A DNA stretch of 64,000 bases from Hungatella hathewayi. GTDB lineage: Bacteria > Bacillota > Clostridia > Lachnospirales > Lachnospiraceae. This document shows, piece by piece, positions 37,791 to 47,426 of the stretch. Position numbers and translations under genes: made by a program. The notes beneath the pieces were generated by a model. It was not told the DNA's origin and searched no databases. It was given only the letters and a program-made list of their open reading frames with translations. Every line of letters begins with the position of its first letter. The stretch's first letter is position 1. The stretch lies in NCBI GenBank assembly GCA_025149285.1, contig CP102274.1:4986001-5050000 (forward strand), written 5' to 3'.

Positions 37791-40293
37791 GTGCGCCCGT
37801 AAGGGCGGTATAAATCCTACCTTGAGCAAGTAGTAGGTAAAAGTATCAAGCGGCATTGTGCCGCAACCTATCATTCCCCGTCTTACCCCAAAAGGGAAAC
37901 CGGAGGGCGACCATAGCATGACGGAGGACACGGGGCGCTGAAGCCTCAGAAGCGCCGGCGTGACGGAATGAAAATCCACGTATGAGGATGGAAGCTAGAC
38001 TGCTTGAATGACAGCCTGAAATCGGGACCAAGAGCGTACCCCTGACGTAGAGAGGTTGTACTCGTCAGTGTTCCTGACAGTCGCATTGTTTGGCTATGCG
38101 GCTGCTGATACTCGGAGCAGGTTCAGCCACGGGAAAGTGGAAAAAGGCGAACGTCACATACCGACAACGTGGAACGCTTGTTTATACCGTACTAAACGGG
38201 GATTGCCTAAAGTGAAATGCCGAAAGGCTATGAAAACGCTGAAATGCGGGGTTCTGAATATTCACCATGGCAACAGAGTTCCCATAGTAGTCTGCGGACG
38301 GGAAAGCCGTCTACATGGCAAAGGGGAACAGTGAATCATTTTCAAAACAGAAAGGATGGTGTGTGAGACACTATGAGAAATCCGATTCATGTCTTGAAAA
38401 GCCTTGAAGAAAAGGCAAGTGTAAGTAACAACAAATATGAAAGATTATATCGCAACCTATACAATCCAGAGTTCTATCTCCTTGCATATGCGAACATTGC
38501 GAAATCGCAGGGGAGCATGACGCAGGGGGTAGACGGGCAGACGCTGGACAACATGAGCCTGCCGAGAATTAACCGGATTATTGAATCCATACGCAACAGG
38601 ACATATCAGCCAAAGCCTGCAAAAAGAAAGTACATTCCTAAAAAGAACGGGAAACTTCGCCCGTTGGGAATCACTTCTACTGATGATAAGTTAGTGCAGG
38701 AAGTGGTCAGAATGATTCTTGAAGCAATCTATGAGCCGACATTCAGCAACAATTCACACGGTTTCAGACCAAAAAGAAGCTGTCACACGGCACTTACGCA
38801 AGTGAAGAAAAACTTCACAGGTGTTACATGGATTGTCGAGGGAGACATTAAGGCGTGCTTTGATAACTTCGACCATCATGTGTTGGTTGAATTACTGCGG
38901 AAAAGGATTTCAGACGAGGCTTTTATCGGTCTAATCTGGAAGTTCCTGAAAGCCGGATATATGGAACAATGGCAGTACAACTGCACCTACTCCGGTGTTC
39001 CGCAGGGCAGCGGTATCAGTCCGATATGTGCAAACATCTACCTCAGCGAACTGGACAACTATATGCAGGAATACAAAGAAAAGTATGATTGCGAGCCAGA
39101 ACGCAGAAGGACGACCAGAGAATACGAGCGGGCGTCCCGGAGATACAGAAAGGCACGTAAAGCGTTAATGGGCGCAGAAAAATCAACTCCTGAACTGGTA
39201 AAAGAATTTAAGGATTCCAGAAGGAAGAAGATGAATCAGCACTATTACAATCCGTTTGAGGAAGGCTTCAAGAAAATCCAGTACAACCGTTACGCCGATG
39301 ATTTTGTAATTGGCGTTATCGGCTCCAAAAAGGACGCAGAAAAAATCAAGGAAGATGTAAAAATCTTTCTCCAAGAAAAACTGCATTTGGAAATGTCCGA
39401 GGAAAAGACGAAAGTCACCCATTCCAGTAAGCCGGTACGCTATCTGGGGTACGATTTCAAAGTAATCCATTCCAAGAACATGAAGCGTTGTAAAAACGGC
39501 GACATGAAACGGGTGTGGTATGGAAAAGTATTCCTGTATATGCCGAAAGAAAAATGGATTAAAAAAGCGATGGAACGGGGAGCGATACAGGTGAAACGCA
39601 ACAATGACACAGGCAAAGAAATGTGGCGTCCTATGCCAAGGAAAGACCTGATGAACCGCAGCGATGCAGAGATTGTGTCTACTTTCAATTCCGAAATTCG
39701 AGGGTTATATAACTTCTATCGGATAGCAGAAAACGTAGGCGCATTGCACAAGTATTACTACATGGTGCGGTACAGCATGTTAAAAACTCTGGCAGGAAAG
39801 CACAGAACGAATGTCAGTGTTATTAAGAAGCGGCACATGGTAAACGGAGTACTGAGAATCCCATACGATACAACTAAGGGACGTAAATACTGCGAATTTT
39901 ACCATGATGGATTCAGAAAGCACAGCGACGGCTATGACAATGTGGCAGACGTTATGCCGAGTTATAGGAAATATGACAGCAGGCACACGATAGTAAACCG
40001 CATAAAAGCCGGAGTATGCGAGATTTGCGGGGAACATGCAGACTATTTATGTATGCACCACGTAAGAACGCTGAAATCGCTGAAAGGCAGGGATATATTT
40101 GAGCAGAAAATACTGAAAATGAGAAGAAAATCTCTGGCTCTCTGCCCTGACTGCTTTGAACTCTTACACGAAACCAAAGAATCAAGGTGATTCATGGAAA
40201 GCCGGATACGCTGAGAGGTGTACGTCCGGTTTGGGAGGCGGCTCCCTGAAACCTACTGATGAAAGTCAGCAAGGCGCAGGGTGCCTACCTCAT
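37791..40293 (+). mobile_element. Group II intron with encoded reverse transcriptase, inserted in tcpA
   Basis: A 2503-base intron. It begins with the conserved GTGCG (37791-37795), carries a maturase gene, and ends ...CCTCAT (AY end). A domain V-like hairpin sits just after the maturase, with AGCCGGA and TCCGGTT arms near 40199-40231. Boundaries were set by reading frame: 481 bases of 5' exon plus 1304 of 3' exon give an exact 595-codon gene and restore the VKPNLMQLHSSYV segment expected of TcpA. It lies in sense orientation, as required for splicing. Confidence 0.92.
38373..40190 (+). CDS. ltrA: Group II intron reverse transcriptase/maturase with HNH endonuclease
   Basis: A 605-residue intron-encoded protein that assists splicing and copies the intron into new DNA sites. 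The reverse transcriptase domain (about residues 60-370) has PLGITSTDDKLVQEVVR, GFRPKRSCHTAL and the catalytic YADDFVIG near residue 310. A maturase X domain follows (KPVRYLGYDF onward; GLYNFYRIAENV). The C-terminal HNH endonuclease has CEICGEHADYLCMHHV and ALCPDCFELLH with paired CxxC zinc ligands. All domains look intact, so the intron may still be mobile. The gene lies in domain IV, starting from an ATG after a weak ribosome site, and ends about 100 bases before the intron 3' end. Confidence 0.94.
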   Translation: MRNPIHVLKSLEEKASVSNNKYERLYRNLYNPEFYLLAYANIAKSQGSMTQGVDGQTLDNMSLPRINRIIESIRNRTYQPKPAKRKYIPKKNGKLRPLGITSTDDKLVQEVVRMILEAIYEPTFSNNSHGFRPKRSCHTALTQVKKNFTGVTWIVEGDIKACFDNFDHHVLVELLRKRISDEAFIGLIWKFLKAGYMEQWQYNCTYSGVPQGSGISPICANIYLSELDNYMQEYKEKYDCEPERRRTTREYERASRRYRKARKALMGAEKSTPELVKEFKDSRRKKMNQHYYNPFEEGFKKIQYNRYADDFVIGVIGSKKDAEKIKEDVKIFLQEKLHLEMSEEKTKVTHSSKPVRYLGYDFKVIHSKNMKRCKNGDMKRVWYGKVFLYMPKEKWIKKAMERGAIQVKRNNDTGKEMWRPMPRKDLMNRSDAEIVSTFNSEIRGLYNFYRIAENVGALHKYYYMVRYSMLKTLAGKHRTNVSVIKKRHMVNGVLRIPYDTTKGRKYCEFYHDGFRKHSDGYDNVADVMPSYRKYDSRHTIVNRIKAGVCEICGEHADYLCMHHVRTLKSLKGRDIFEQKILKMRRKSLALCPDCFELLHETKESR

Positions 40294-41597
40294 ATTTAAT
40301 GCAGCTTCATTCTTCCTACGTCTTGACCGACCCGAAAGGCACCGTCCTAATCGAGTGCGGAAAGCTGCTGCAACGGGCAGGCTACCGCATTAAGGTACTG
40401 AACACGATAAACTTTCGGAAAAGTATGCACTATAACCCCTTTGTCTATATCCGCAGCGAAAAGGACGTGTTAAAGGTTGTCAATACCCTTATCGTGAATA
40501 CCAAAGGCGAGGGAGAAAAAAGCGCGGAAGATTTTTGGGTGAAAGCCGAGAGATTATTATATTGTGCGCTGATCGGCTACATTTGGTATGAAGCCCCCGC
40601 CGAGGAAATGAACTTTACAACGCTGCTTGAACTTATCAATGCAAGCGAAGCACGCGAGGACGACGAGGAATACCAAAGCCCCGTTGATCTGCTCTTTGCC
40701 GATTTGGAAGAACGCAGCCCCGACCATTTCGCGGTAAAGCAATATAAAAAATACAAATTGGCGGCGGGCAAAACGGCAAAGTCAATCCTTATTTCTTGCG
40801 GTGCGCGGCTTGCCCCTTTTGATATAGAGGAACTCCGGGAACTCATGTCCTATGATGAATTGGAACTTGACACATTGGGCGACCGGAAAACCGCGCTTTT
40901 CCTCATAATGAGCGATACCGACGACACTTTTAATTTTGTTATCGCTATTTTGCAATCACAGCTTTTCAACTTGCTTTGTGATAAAGCAGACGACGAATAC
41001 AACGGCAAATTGCCTGTTCACGTCCGCTTTTTGCTTGACGAGTTTGCGAACATCGGACAGATACCCCGCTTCGATAAATTGATTGCTACAATCCGCAGTA
41101 GGGAAATGTCCGCTTCTATCATTCTGCAATCGCAGAGCCAGCTAAAAGCCATTTACAGGGACGCGGCAGAAATCATACTTGATAATGCCGACAGCACCTT
41201 GTTTTTGGGAGGACGTGGGAAAAATGCAAAAGAGATTTCGGATAACTTGGGACGGGAAACAATCGACAGTTTCAACACTTCCGAAAATCGCGGCACGCAG
41301 GTTTCTCATGGACTTACTTATCAAAAATTAGGAAAGGAGTTGATGACACAGGACGAAATAGCAGTTATGGACGGTGGGAAATGTATTTTGCAGCTACGCG
41401 GTGTACGTCCCTTTTTAAGCGACAAATACGACATCACGAAACACCCGAACTACAAATACCTTTCCGACTTCGACAAGAAAAACGCTTTTGACGTTGAACG
41501 GTATATGTCTACCCGTCCGGCAATCGTAAAGCCCGATGAAGCCTTTGACATATACGAAATAGATTTGTCCGACGAGGACGCAGCCGCCGAGGAATAA
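40294..41597 (+). CDS. Conjugative coupling protein TcpA/VirD4, 3' exon
   Basis: The remaining 434 codons of the coupling protein. It resumes with LMQLHSSYVLTDPKGTVL, carries the Walker B region VRFLLDEFANIGQIP, and then ATIRSREMSASIILQSQSQLKAIY, the arginine/glutamine segment typical of VirD4/TraG ATPases, ending in an acidic tail. A GTG at 40281 could open this frame, but it lies inside the intron and would lack the P-loop, so it is not taken as a start. Downstream is the Maff2 gene. Confidence 0.92.
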
Positions 41598-41660
41598 CGG
41601 CGGCATTTTCATTTTCAACAACATTTTTTGAGCCGCAAAGCGGCAGAAAGCGAGGTTTAT

Positions 41661-41876
41661 ATGGATTTCTTTAACAGCGCAGTTGGTGTATTGCAGACTT
41701 TGGTTATCGCGCTTGGCGCAGGTCTTGGCATTTGGGGGGCTATCAACCTCATGGAGGGTTACGGCAATGACAATCCGGGCGCAAAGAGCCAGGGCATGAA
41801 GCAGCTTATGGCGGGCGGTGGCGTCGCCTTGATCGGCGGCACCCTTGTTCCGCTTCTTTCCAAACTTTTTGGATAA
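41661..41876 (+). CDS. Maff2 family small membrane protein
   Basis: A 71-residue protein with two membrane helices (about residues 8-28 and 48-66) separated by a GYGNDNPGAKSQGMKQ loop. This matches the Maff2 family found next to the coupling-protein and VirB6-like genes of Tn1549-type elements, probably a VirB2-like subunit of the transfer channel. The start is at the ATG after AGCGAGG; an upstream in-frame TTG is rejected. Confidence 0.85.
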   Translation: MDFFNSAVGVLQTLVIALGAGLGIWGAINLMEGYGNDNPGAKSQGMKQLMAGGGVALIGGTLVPLLSKLFG

Positions 41877-41946
41877 TGCCTAAAACAAATACCACCCGCC
41901 GCGCCCTCTCGGAAACGGGAGGGCGCGGGAAAGGAGGGATTAACTT

Positions 41947-42810
41947 TTGATATGGCAGATGATTGAAGATTGGTTTCGCGGCATTTTGACAGACGGGATT
42001 TTATCGAACCTCTCCGGCTTGTTTGACAGCGTAAATACAGAGGTTGGAGAAATTGCAACGCAAGTCGGCACGACCCCCGCCGGGTGGAACGCGGGCATAT
42101 TCAACATGATACGCAGCCTTTCGGAAAACGTCATTGTACCGATTGCGGGCGTTATCATTACCTTTGTCATGTGTTATGAACTAATCCAGCTTGTAATTGA
42201 AAAAAACAATCTGCACGATCTCGACACTTGGATTTTTTTCAAATGGATTTTCAAAACCTTTGTTGCGGTGCTGCTGGTAACAAATACTTGGAATATCGTC
42301 ATGGGAGTTTTTGACGTTACGCAGAGCGTCGTCAATCAGAGCGCGGGGGTTATCATATCCGATACAAGCATAGACGTTACCACCGTCATTACCGACATTG
42401 AAGCAAAACTCGACGCTATGAGCGTGGGCGGTCTTTTGGGGTTATGGTTTCAATCCCTCTTTGTAGGGCTTACCATGAAAGCCCTGTCAATCTGCATTAT
42501 GCTTGTGGTGTATGGGCGCATGATTGAAATATATCTTGTAACGAGCGTTGCCCCTATCCCGATGGCAACAATGGTAAATCACGAATGGGGCAGCATGGGA
42601 CAGAATTACTTAAAATCTTTGCTTGCGCTTGGTTTTCAAGCGTTTTTGATTTTGGTGTGTGTCGGCATTTATGCGGTGTTGATACAGACAATCGCAGCGA
42701 CCGACGACATATCCGGCGCGATCTGGGCTTGCATGGGCTATACCGTCCTCTTGTGCTTTACCCTTTTCAAAACAGGGAGCCTTGCAAAGAGCGTCTTTTC
42801 GGCACATTAA
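41947..42810 (+). CDS. TrbL/VirB6-like conjugation channel membrane protein
   Basis: A 287-residue polytopic protein with about six helices after an amphipathic N-terminus (MIWQMIEDWFRGIL). Helical blocks at VIVPIAGVIITFVMCYELI, WIFKTFVAVLLVTNTW, ALSICIMLVVYGRMIEIY and ALGFQAFLILVCVGIYAV, with conserved LVTSVAPIPMATM, fit the TrbL/VirB6 type. TTG start eight bases after GGAGGG. It forms the inner-membrane part of the transfer channel. The next gene overlaps nothing but lies within 16 bases. Confidence 0.85.
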   Translation: MIWQMIEDWFRGILTDGILSNLSGLFDSVNTEVGEIATQVGTTPAGWNAGIFNMIRSLSENVIVPIAGVIITFVMCYELIQLVIEKNNLHDLDTWIFFKWIFKTFVAVLLVTNTWNIVMGVFDVTQSVVNQSAGVIISDTSIDVTTVITDIEAKLDAMSVGGLLGLWFQSLFVGLTMKALSICIMLVVYGRMIEIYLVTSVAPIPMATMVNHEWGSMGQNYLKSLLALGFQAFLILVCVGIYAVLIQTIAATDDISGAIWACMGYTVLLCFTLFKTGSLAKSVFSAH

Positions 42811-42826
42811 GGGGGTGAGTTATGAT

Positions 42827-43723
42827 TTGAAAATCGGCTTAATCGACGTTGACAGCCATAACTTCCCCAACCTCTGCTTGATGAAGCTATCCGCGTATCA
42901 TAAAGCAAAGGGGCATACGGTGGAATGGTGGAACACAAAGGAGCGGTACGACCTTGTATATAAAAGCCGCGTCTTTACGGACACCTATTCCAAAGACACG
43001 ATAACCGTTACCAACGCGGAACAGGTCATTTTCGGCGGTACGGGCTACGACACGAAAAACCGCTTGCCGCCGGAAGTGGAACACAGTTGCCCGGATTATT
43101 CAATCTACCCGCAGTTTTTCGGGATTGCTTACGGCTTTTTAAGCCGGGGTTGTCCGAGAAATTGCGGGTTTTGCATTGTCAGCGGTAAAGAGGGACGCAA
43201 AAGCGTTAAGGTTGCGGATTTGTCCGAGTTTTGGAAATGGCAGCCGGAAATAAAAATCATGGACGCTAATCTGCTTGCCTGTCCCGACCATGAAAATCTC
43301 ATTGAGCAGCTTATACGAAGCCGCGCATGGGTGGATTTTTCGCAAGGGCTGGATATTCGCCTTGTGAACAGGGATAATGTCAGCCTGTTAAATCGGGTAC
43401 GGATAAAAGCGGTACATTTTGCATGGGATAATCCCGACGAGGACTTGACCGGGTATTTCCAACGTTTTTTGGATTTGACAGCTATTAAGAGCAGCCGCCA
43501 GCGGCGCGTGTATGTTCTTACCAACTACGGCAGCACTCACGAACAGGATTTATACCGCGTGAACACCTTGCGGGCTATGGGCTTTGACCCGTATGTGATG
43601 ATTTACGAGCGTCCAACCGCCCCGCCTGTTACCCGCCATTTGCAACGGTGGGTAAACAACAAGCGGCTTTTCTATGCTGTTCCCCGCTTTGAAGATTACA
43701 TTCCGGGCAGAAAGGAGGTTTGA
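42827..43723 (+). CDS. Radical SAM protein inside the transfer module
   Basis: A 298-residue radical SAM enzyme. The iron-sulphur cluster motif RGCPRNCGFC gives Cys109, Cys113 and Cys116. The first 95 residues (MKIGLIDVDSHNFPNLCLMK and TNAEQVIFGGTGYDT) resemble the B12-binding-like domain of the MiaB/B12-type radical SAM group, but no DxHxxG cobalamin motif is seen. LLACPDHENLIEQL and DFSQGLDIRLV match SAM-binding elements of the barrel. Start taken at TTG after GGGGGTGA; a GTG inside that site is the alternative. It lies between the channel gene and PrgI, one base from the latter, so it is part of the transfer operon. Function unknown. Confidence 0.82.
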   Translation: MKIGLIDVDSHNFPNLCLMKLSAYHKAKGHTVEWWNTKERYDLVYKSRVFTDTYSKDTITVTNAEQVIFGGTGYDTKNRLPPEVEHSCPDYSIYPQFFGIAYGFLSRGCPRNCGFCIVSGKEGRKSVKVADLSEFWKWQPEIKIMDANLLACPDHENLIEQLIRSRAWVDFSQGLDIRLVNRDNVSLLNRVRIKAVHFAWDNPDEDLTGYFQRFLDLTAIKSSRQRRVYVLTNYGSTHEQDLYRVNTLRAMGFDPYVMIYERPTAPPVTRHLQRWVNNKRLFYAVPRFEDYIPGRKEV

Positions 43724-43724
43724 A

Positions 43725-44117
43725 ATGGCGTATGTAACCGTCCCAAAGGACTTAACAAAAATCAAAAGCAAGGTAATGTTCAACCTTACCAAACGACAGC
43801 TAATTTGTTTCAGCGCGGCGGTAGCAATCGGACTGCCGCTGTTCTTTTTGGTAAAAGGCAGCGTTGGAACGAGCGCAGCGGCATTGTGCATGGTGCTTGC
43901 CATGCTGCCTATGTTTTTGCTTGCCATGTACGAGAAAAACGGGCAACCGCTGGAAGTGATTATTCGGCAATTTGTGGAAGTGAAGTTTCTTCGCCCCAAA
44001 GAGCGACCTTATCAGACCAACAATTTTTATGCCGCCCTTGCGCGGCAAGAGCAATTAGATAAGGAGGTACGGGCGATTGTCAAAGGAAAAGAAAAACACC
44101 CAAAACGAAAAGCGTAA
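43725..44117 (+). CDS. PrgI family protein
   Basis: A 130-residue membrane protein of the PrgI family, always paired with VirB4 in Gram-positive type IV secretion systems. It begins MAYVTVPKDLTKIKSKVMFNLTKRQL, the family signature, followed by two helices (about 30-48 and 52-72) and a cytoplasmic tail with EVKFLRPKERPY. AAAGGAGG lies six bases before the ATG. It overlaps the start of the VirB4 gene by 41 bases in another frame. Confidence 0.9.
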   Translation: MAYVTVPKDLTKIKSKVMFNLTKRQLICFSAAVAIGLPLFFLVKGSVGTSAAALCMVLAMLPMFLLAMYEKNGQPLEVIIRQFVEVKFLRPKERPYQTNNFYAALARQEQLDKEVRAIVKGKEKHPKRKA

Positions 44118-46473
44118 ACTTTCCCGACAGGAAAGAAAACAGATAGATACCCTTATCCGACAGGCAAAGGGCGACGGGAAGCCCCATACGGCGCAGGACA
44201 GCATACCGTTTGAGCGAATGTATAAGGACGGGATTTGCCGCCTTGCAAACGGGCGGTATTCCAAGTGCATTGAGTTTGAGGATATAAATTATCAGCTTGC
44301 GCAGCCGGACGACAAAACCGCCATTTTTGAAGCCCTTTGCGATATGTATAACTCGTTCGACGCTTCTATCAGCGTGCAGCTTTCCCTAATCAGCCGCCAT
44401 GCGAACAAGGACGATTTTAAGAACAGTATCACGATTGCACCGCAGAATGACGACTTCGACAGTATCAGAGCAGAATACACCGAAATGCTTAGGACGCAGC
44501 TTGAACGCGGAAACAACGGGCTTATCAAAACCAAGTTTCTCACCTTTACCGTTGAAGCAAAGGACATTAGATCGGCGCGGGCGCGTCTTGCCCGCATTGA
44601 AACGGACACCCTCAACCATTTTAAGGTGATCGGCGCGGCGGCGCGGGTATTGGACGGGAAACAGCGTCTTGAAGTGCTGCATGGGATTTTTCACCCGGAC
44701 GGGGAACGCTTTAACTTTGCGTGGGAATGGCTACCCGCAAGCGGGCTTTCCGTCAAGGACTTTATCGCCCCGTCCTCTTTCCGATTTGGCGACGGGCGAA
44801 TGTTTCAAATGGGCGGCAAGTTTGGTGCGGTTTCCTTTTTGCAGATCGTCGCGCCGGAACTCTCCGACCGTATGCTTGCCGACTTCATGGACGCGGAAAA
44901 CGGGATTATCGTTAATCTGCACATTCAGAGTATCGACCACAACGAAGCAATCAAGACGATTAAGCGCAAGATCACCGACCTTGACCGCATGAAGATTGAG
45001 GAACAAAAGAAAGCAATCCGCAGCGGCTACGACATGGATATTATTCCGTCTGACCTTGCCACCTACGGCGGGGAAGCAAAAAACCTACTCCGCGATTTGC
45101 AGAGCCGCAACGAAAGAATGTTTCTGCTCACGCTGCTTGTCTTAAACCTTGCAGATACCAAGCAGAAATTGGATAACGAAGTATTTGGGGCGGCGGCAAT
45201 CGCACAGAAATACAACTGCATTTTGACCCGCCTTGACTACCGGCAGGAACAGGGGCTTATGTCCTCTATCCCGTTGGGGGAAAACCTTATCCATATCCAG
45301 CGCGGCTTGACGACCAGCAGCACCGCCGTTTTCGTTCCCTTTACGGTGCAAGAGCTGTTCCAAAGCGGCGAAGCATTGTATTACGGCTTAAACGCCCTTT
45401 CCAACAACATGATTTTGTGCGACCGAAAGAAGCTGAAAAACCCCAACGGCTTGATACTCGGCACACCGGGCAGCGGCAAAAGTTTTTCTGCAAAACGCGA
45501 AATCACAAACGCTTTTCTTATCACGTCCGACGACATTATCATTTGCGACCCCGAAGCCGAATATTATCCCCTTGTCGGACGTTTGAAAGGACAGGTTATC
45601 AAGGTTTCGCAGAACAGCACGCAGTACATTAACCCTATGGATATTAACCTCAATTACAGCGAGGGCGACACGCCCATAGCCTTAAAGAGCGATTTTATCC
45701 TTTCCTTTTGTGAGTTGATTATGGGAGGTAAAAACGGGCTGGAAGCTGTTGAAAAGACCTTGATTGACCGCGCTGTTATCAGCGTGTACCGCAACTACCT
45801 TGCCGACCCGAAGCCTAAAAATATGCCGATTTTGGGCGACCTCTACGACGAAATCAAGAAGCAGCCGGAAAAGGAAGCGCAGCGTATCGCGGCGGCATTG
45901 GAACTCTATGTAAACGGCAGCTTGAACATTTTTAACCACAGGACAAACGTTGACATTCATAACCGCCTTGTCTGCTTTGATATTAAGGAACTCGGTACGC
46001 AGCTTAAAAAAGTCGGTATGCTTATCGTCCAAGACCAAGTATGGAACAGAGTAACGGTAAACCGCAGCGAGGGCAAGGCGACGCGGTATTACATCGACGA
46101 GTTTCATTTGCTCTTGAAAGAGGAACAGACCGCCGCCTATTCCGTCGAGATTTGGAAGCGTTTTCGCAAGTGGGGCGGTATTCCGACAGGTATCACGCAG
46201 AACGTCAAAGACCTTTTGACGAGCAGAGAAGTTTCAAACGTTTTTGAAAACAGCGATTTTGTCTATATGCTCAACCAAGCCCAGGGCGACCGGGAAATCC
46301 TTGCCAAGCAGCTTAACATTTCGCAGCAGCAAATGACCTATGTAACCCATTCCGAAGCGGGCGAGGGACTTATCTTCTATGGCAACGTGATTTTGCCCTT
46401 TATTGACCGTTTCCCGAAAGATACGGAACTCTACCGCGTGATGACGACCAAGCCCGGCGAGGTGTCGGCATGA
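44077..46473 (+). CDS. VirB4-like conjugation ATPase
   Basis: A 798-residue cytoplasmic ATPase that powers channel assembly and transfer. The N-terminal CagE/VirB4 domain runs to about residue 380. The ATPase domain has Walker A GTPGSGKS at about residues 462-469, Walker B CFDIKELGTQLKK with YYIDEFHLLL, and TGITQNVKDLLTS. Every motif is present. TTG start following GGAGG at ten bases, inside the end of the PrgI gene. Its stop overlaps the methylase ATG (ATGA). Confidence 0.93.
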   Translation: MSKEKKNTQNEKRKLSRQERKQIDTLIRQAKGDGKPHTAQDSIPFERMYKDGICRLANGRYSKCIEFEDINYQLAQPDDKTAIFEALCDMYNSFDASISVQLSLISRHANKDDFKNSITIAPQNDDFDSIRAEYTEMLRTQLERGNNGLIKTKFLTFTVEAKDIRSARARLARIETDTLNHFKVIGAAARVLDGKQRLEVLHGIFHPDGERFNFAWEWLPASGLSVKDFIAPSSFRFGDGRMFQMGGKFGAVSFLQIVAPELSDRMLADFMDAENGIIVNLHIQSIDHNEAIKTIKRKITDLDRMKIEEQKKAIRSGYDMDIIPSDLATYGGEAKNLLRDLQSRNERMFLLTLLVLNLADTKQKLDNEVFGAAAIAQKYNCILTRLDYRQEQGLMSSIPLGENLIHIQRGLTTSSTAVFVPFTVQELFQSGEALYYGLNALSNNMILCDRKKLKNPNGLILGTPGSGKSFSAKREITNAFLITSDDIIICDPEAEYYPLVGRLKGQVIKVSQNSTQYINPMDINLNYSEGDTPIALKSDFILSFCELIMGGKNGLEAVEKTLIDRAVISVYRNYLADPKPKNMPILGDLYDEIKKQPEKEAQRIAAALELYVNGSLNIFNHRTNVDIHNRLVCFDIKELGTQLKKVGMLIVQDQVWNRVTVNRSEGKATRYYIDEFHLLLKEEQTAAYSVEIWKRFRKWGGIPTGITQNVKDLLTSREVSNVFENSDFVYMLNQAQGDREILAKQLNISQQQMTYVTHSEAGEGLIFYGNVILPFIDRFPKDTELYRVMTTKPGEVSA

Positions 46474-47426
46474 GGATAGAAACGGATAAAATCTATTGCG
46501 GCGACAGCTTGCAGGTGCTTCAAACCTTGCCGGATAACTGTTTGGATTGTTGCGTAACGTCCCCGCCCTACTATGCTTTGCGCGATTACGGCACAGACGG
46601 GCAGATCGGGCGGGAAGCAACGCCGGAGGAATATGTTTCCCGCATTACGGCGGTTTTCCATGAGGTAAAGCGGGTGCTTACGCCGGAGGGTACTTGTTGG
46701 CTGAATATCGCGGACACTTATTGCGGCACAGGCAGCAAAGCCGACCACCAAGACCCGAAATACCCCAAAGGCAGGAACGGGCAGCAAGTGGCGGTAAACC
46801 ACCGCGCCCCCGGCTGCAAGCCGAAAGACCTAATCGGTATTCCGTGGCTTGTAGCCCTTGCCTTGCGGGGCGACGGTTGGTATTTGCGCAGTTCTATCAT
46901 TTGGCACAAGGGAAACGCCATGCCGGAAAGCACGCGGGACAGACCGACGCGCTGCTATGAATATGTGTTTCTGCTTACCAAGTCAAAGAAATATTACTAT
47001 GATTGGCAAGCAGTAGCCGAGCCGATAGCCCCCACAACGGCGGTACGGCTGAAAAGCGGAGTTGGGAAAGGCAACAAATATGCCGCTACCGTTCCGGGGC
47101 AAAACCAGCCGCAGAAAATCAACCGTCCCCGCAGGAAAGGCGCATACACCGACGAAATGATTTCCCCCGTCCGCAGCCGCCGCAACGTTTGGCAGATCAA
47201 CACAGCTTCCTATCGCGGCGGGCATTTTGCAGCGTTCCCGCCCAAACTTGCGGAAACGTGCATTTTGGCGGGCTGTCCTGTCGGCGGGATTGTGCTTGAC
47301 CCGTTTTTAGGCAGCGGCACGACCGCAGCGGCGGCAAAAAGCCTTTCCCGCCGCTATGTGGGTATAGAGATCAACCCCGAATACTGCACCCTTGCAAAAC
47401 AGCGTATTGGAGGTGATGAACATTGA
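46470..47426 (+). CDS. DNA methyltransferase, N4-cytosine/N6-adenine beta class
   Basis: A 318-residue SAM-dependent DNA methylase. The catalytic motif TSPPYYALRDYG near residue 32 comes first, then the SAM-binding motif DPFLGSGTTAAA near residue 277, the beta-class order. The SPPY form favours N4-cytosine, though N6-adenine enzymes with this motif exist. The target-recognition region lies between (about residues 100-240) and is Arg/Lys-rich. No restriction gene is nearby, so it is an orphan that may protect transferred DNA from host restriction. It overlaps both flanking genes by four bases, so it is co-translated with the transfer operon. Confidence 0.9.
   Translation: MRIETDKIYCGDSLQVLQTLPDNCLDCCVTSPPYYALRDYGTDGQIGREATPEEYVSRITAVFHEVKRVLTPEGTCWLNIADTYCGTGSKADHQDPKYPKGRNGQQVAVNHRAPGCKPKDLIGIPWLVALALRGDGWYLRSSIIWHKGNAMPESTRDRPTRCYEYVFLLTKSKKYYYDWQAVAEPIAPTTAVRLKSGVGKGNKYAATVPGQNQPQKINRPRRKGAYTDEMISPVRSRRNVWQINTASYRGGHFAAFPPKLAETCILAGCPVGGIVLDPFLGSGTTAAAAKSLSRRYVGIEINPEYCTLAKQRIGGDEH

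Noticed and set aside
40281..40293. GTG start for the second part of the coupling protein
   Set aside because: It lies inside the group II intron and would lack the Walker A; splicing gives an exact full-length protein instead.
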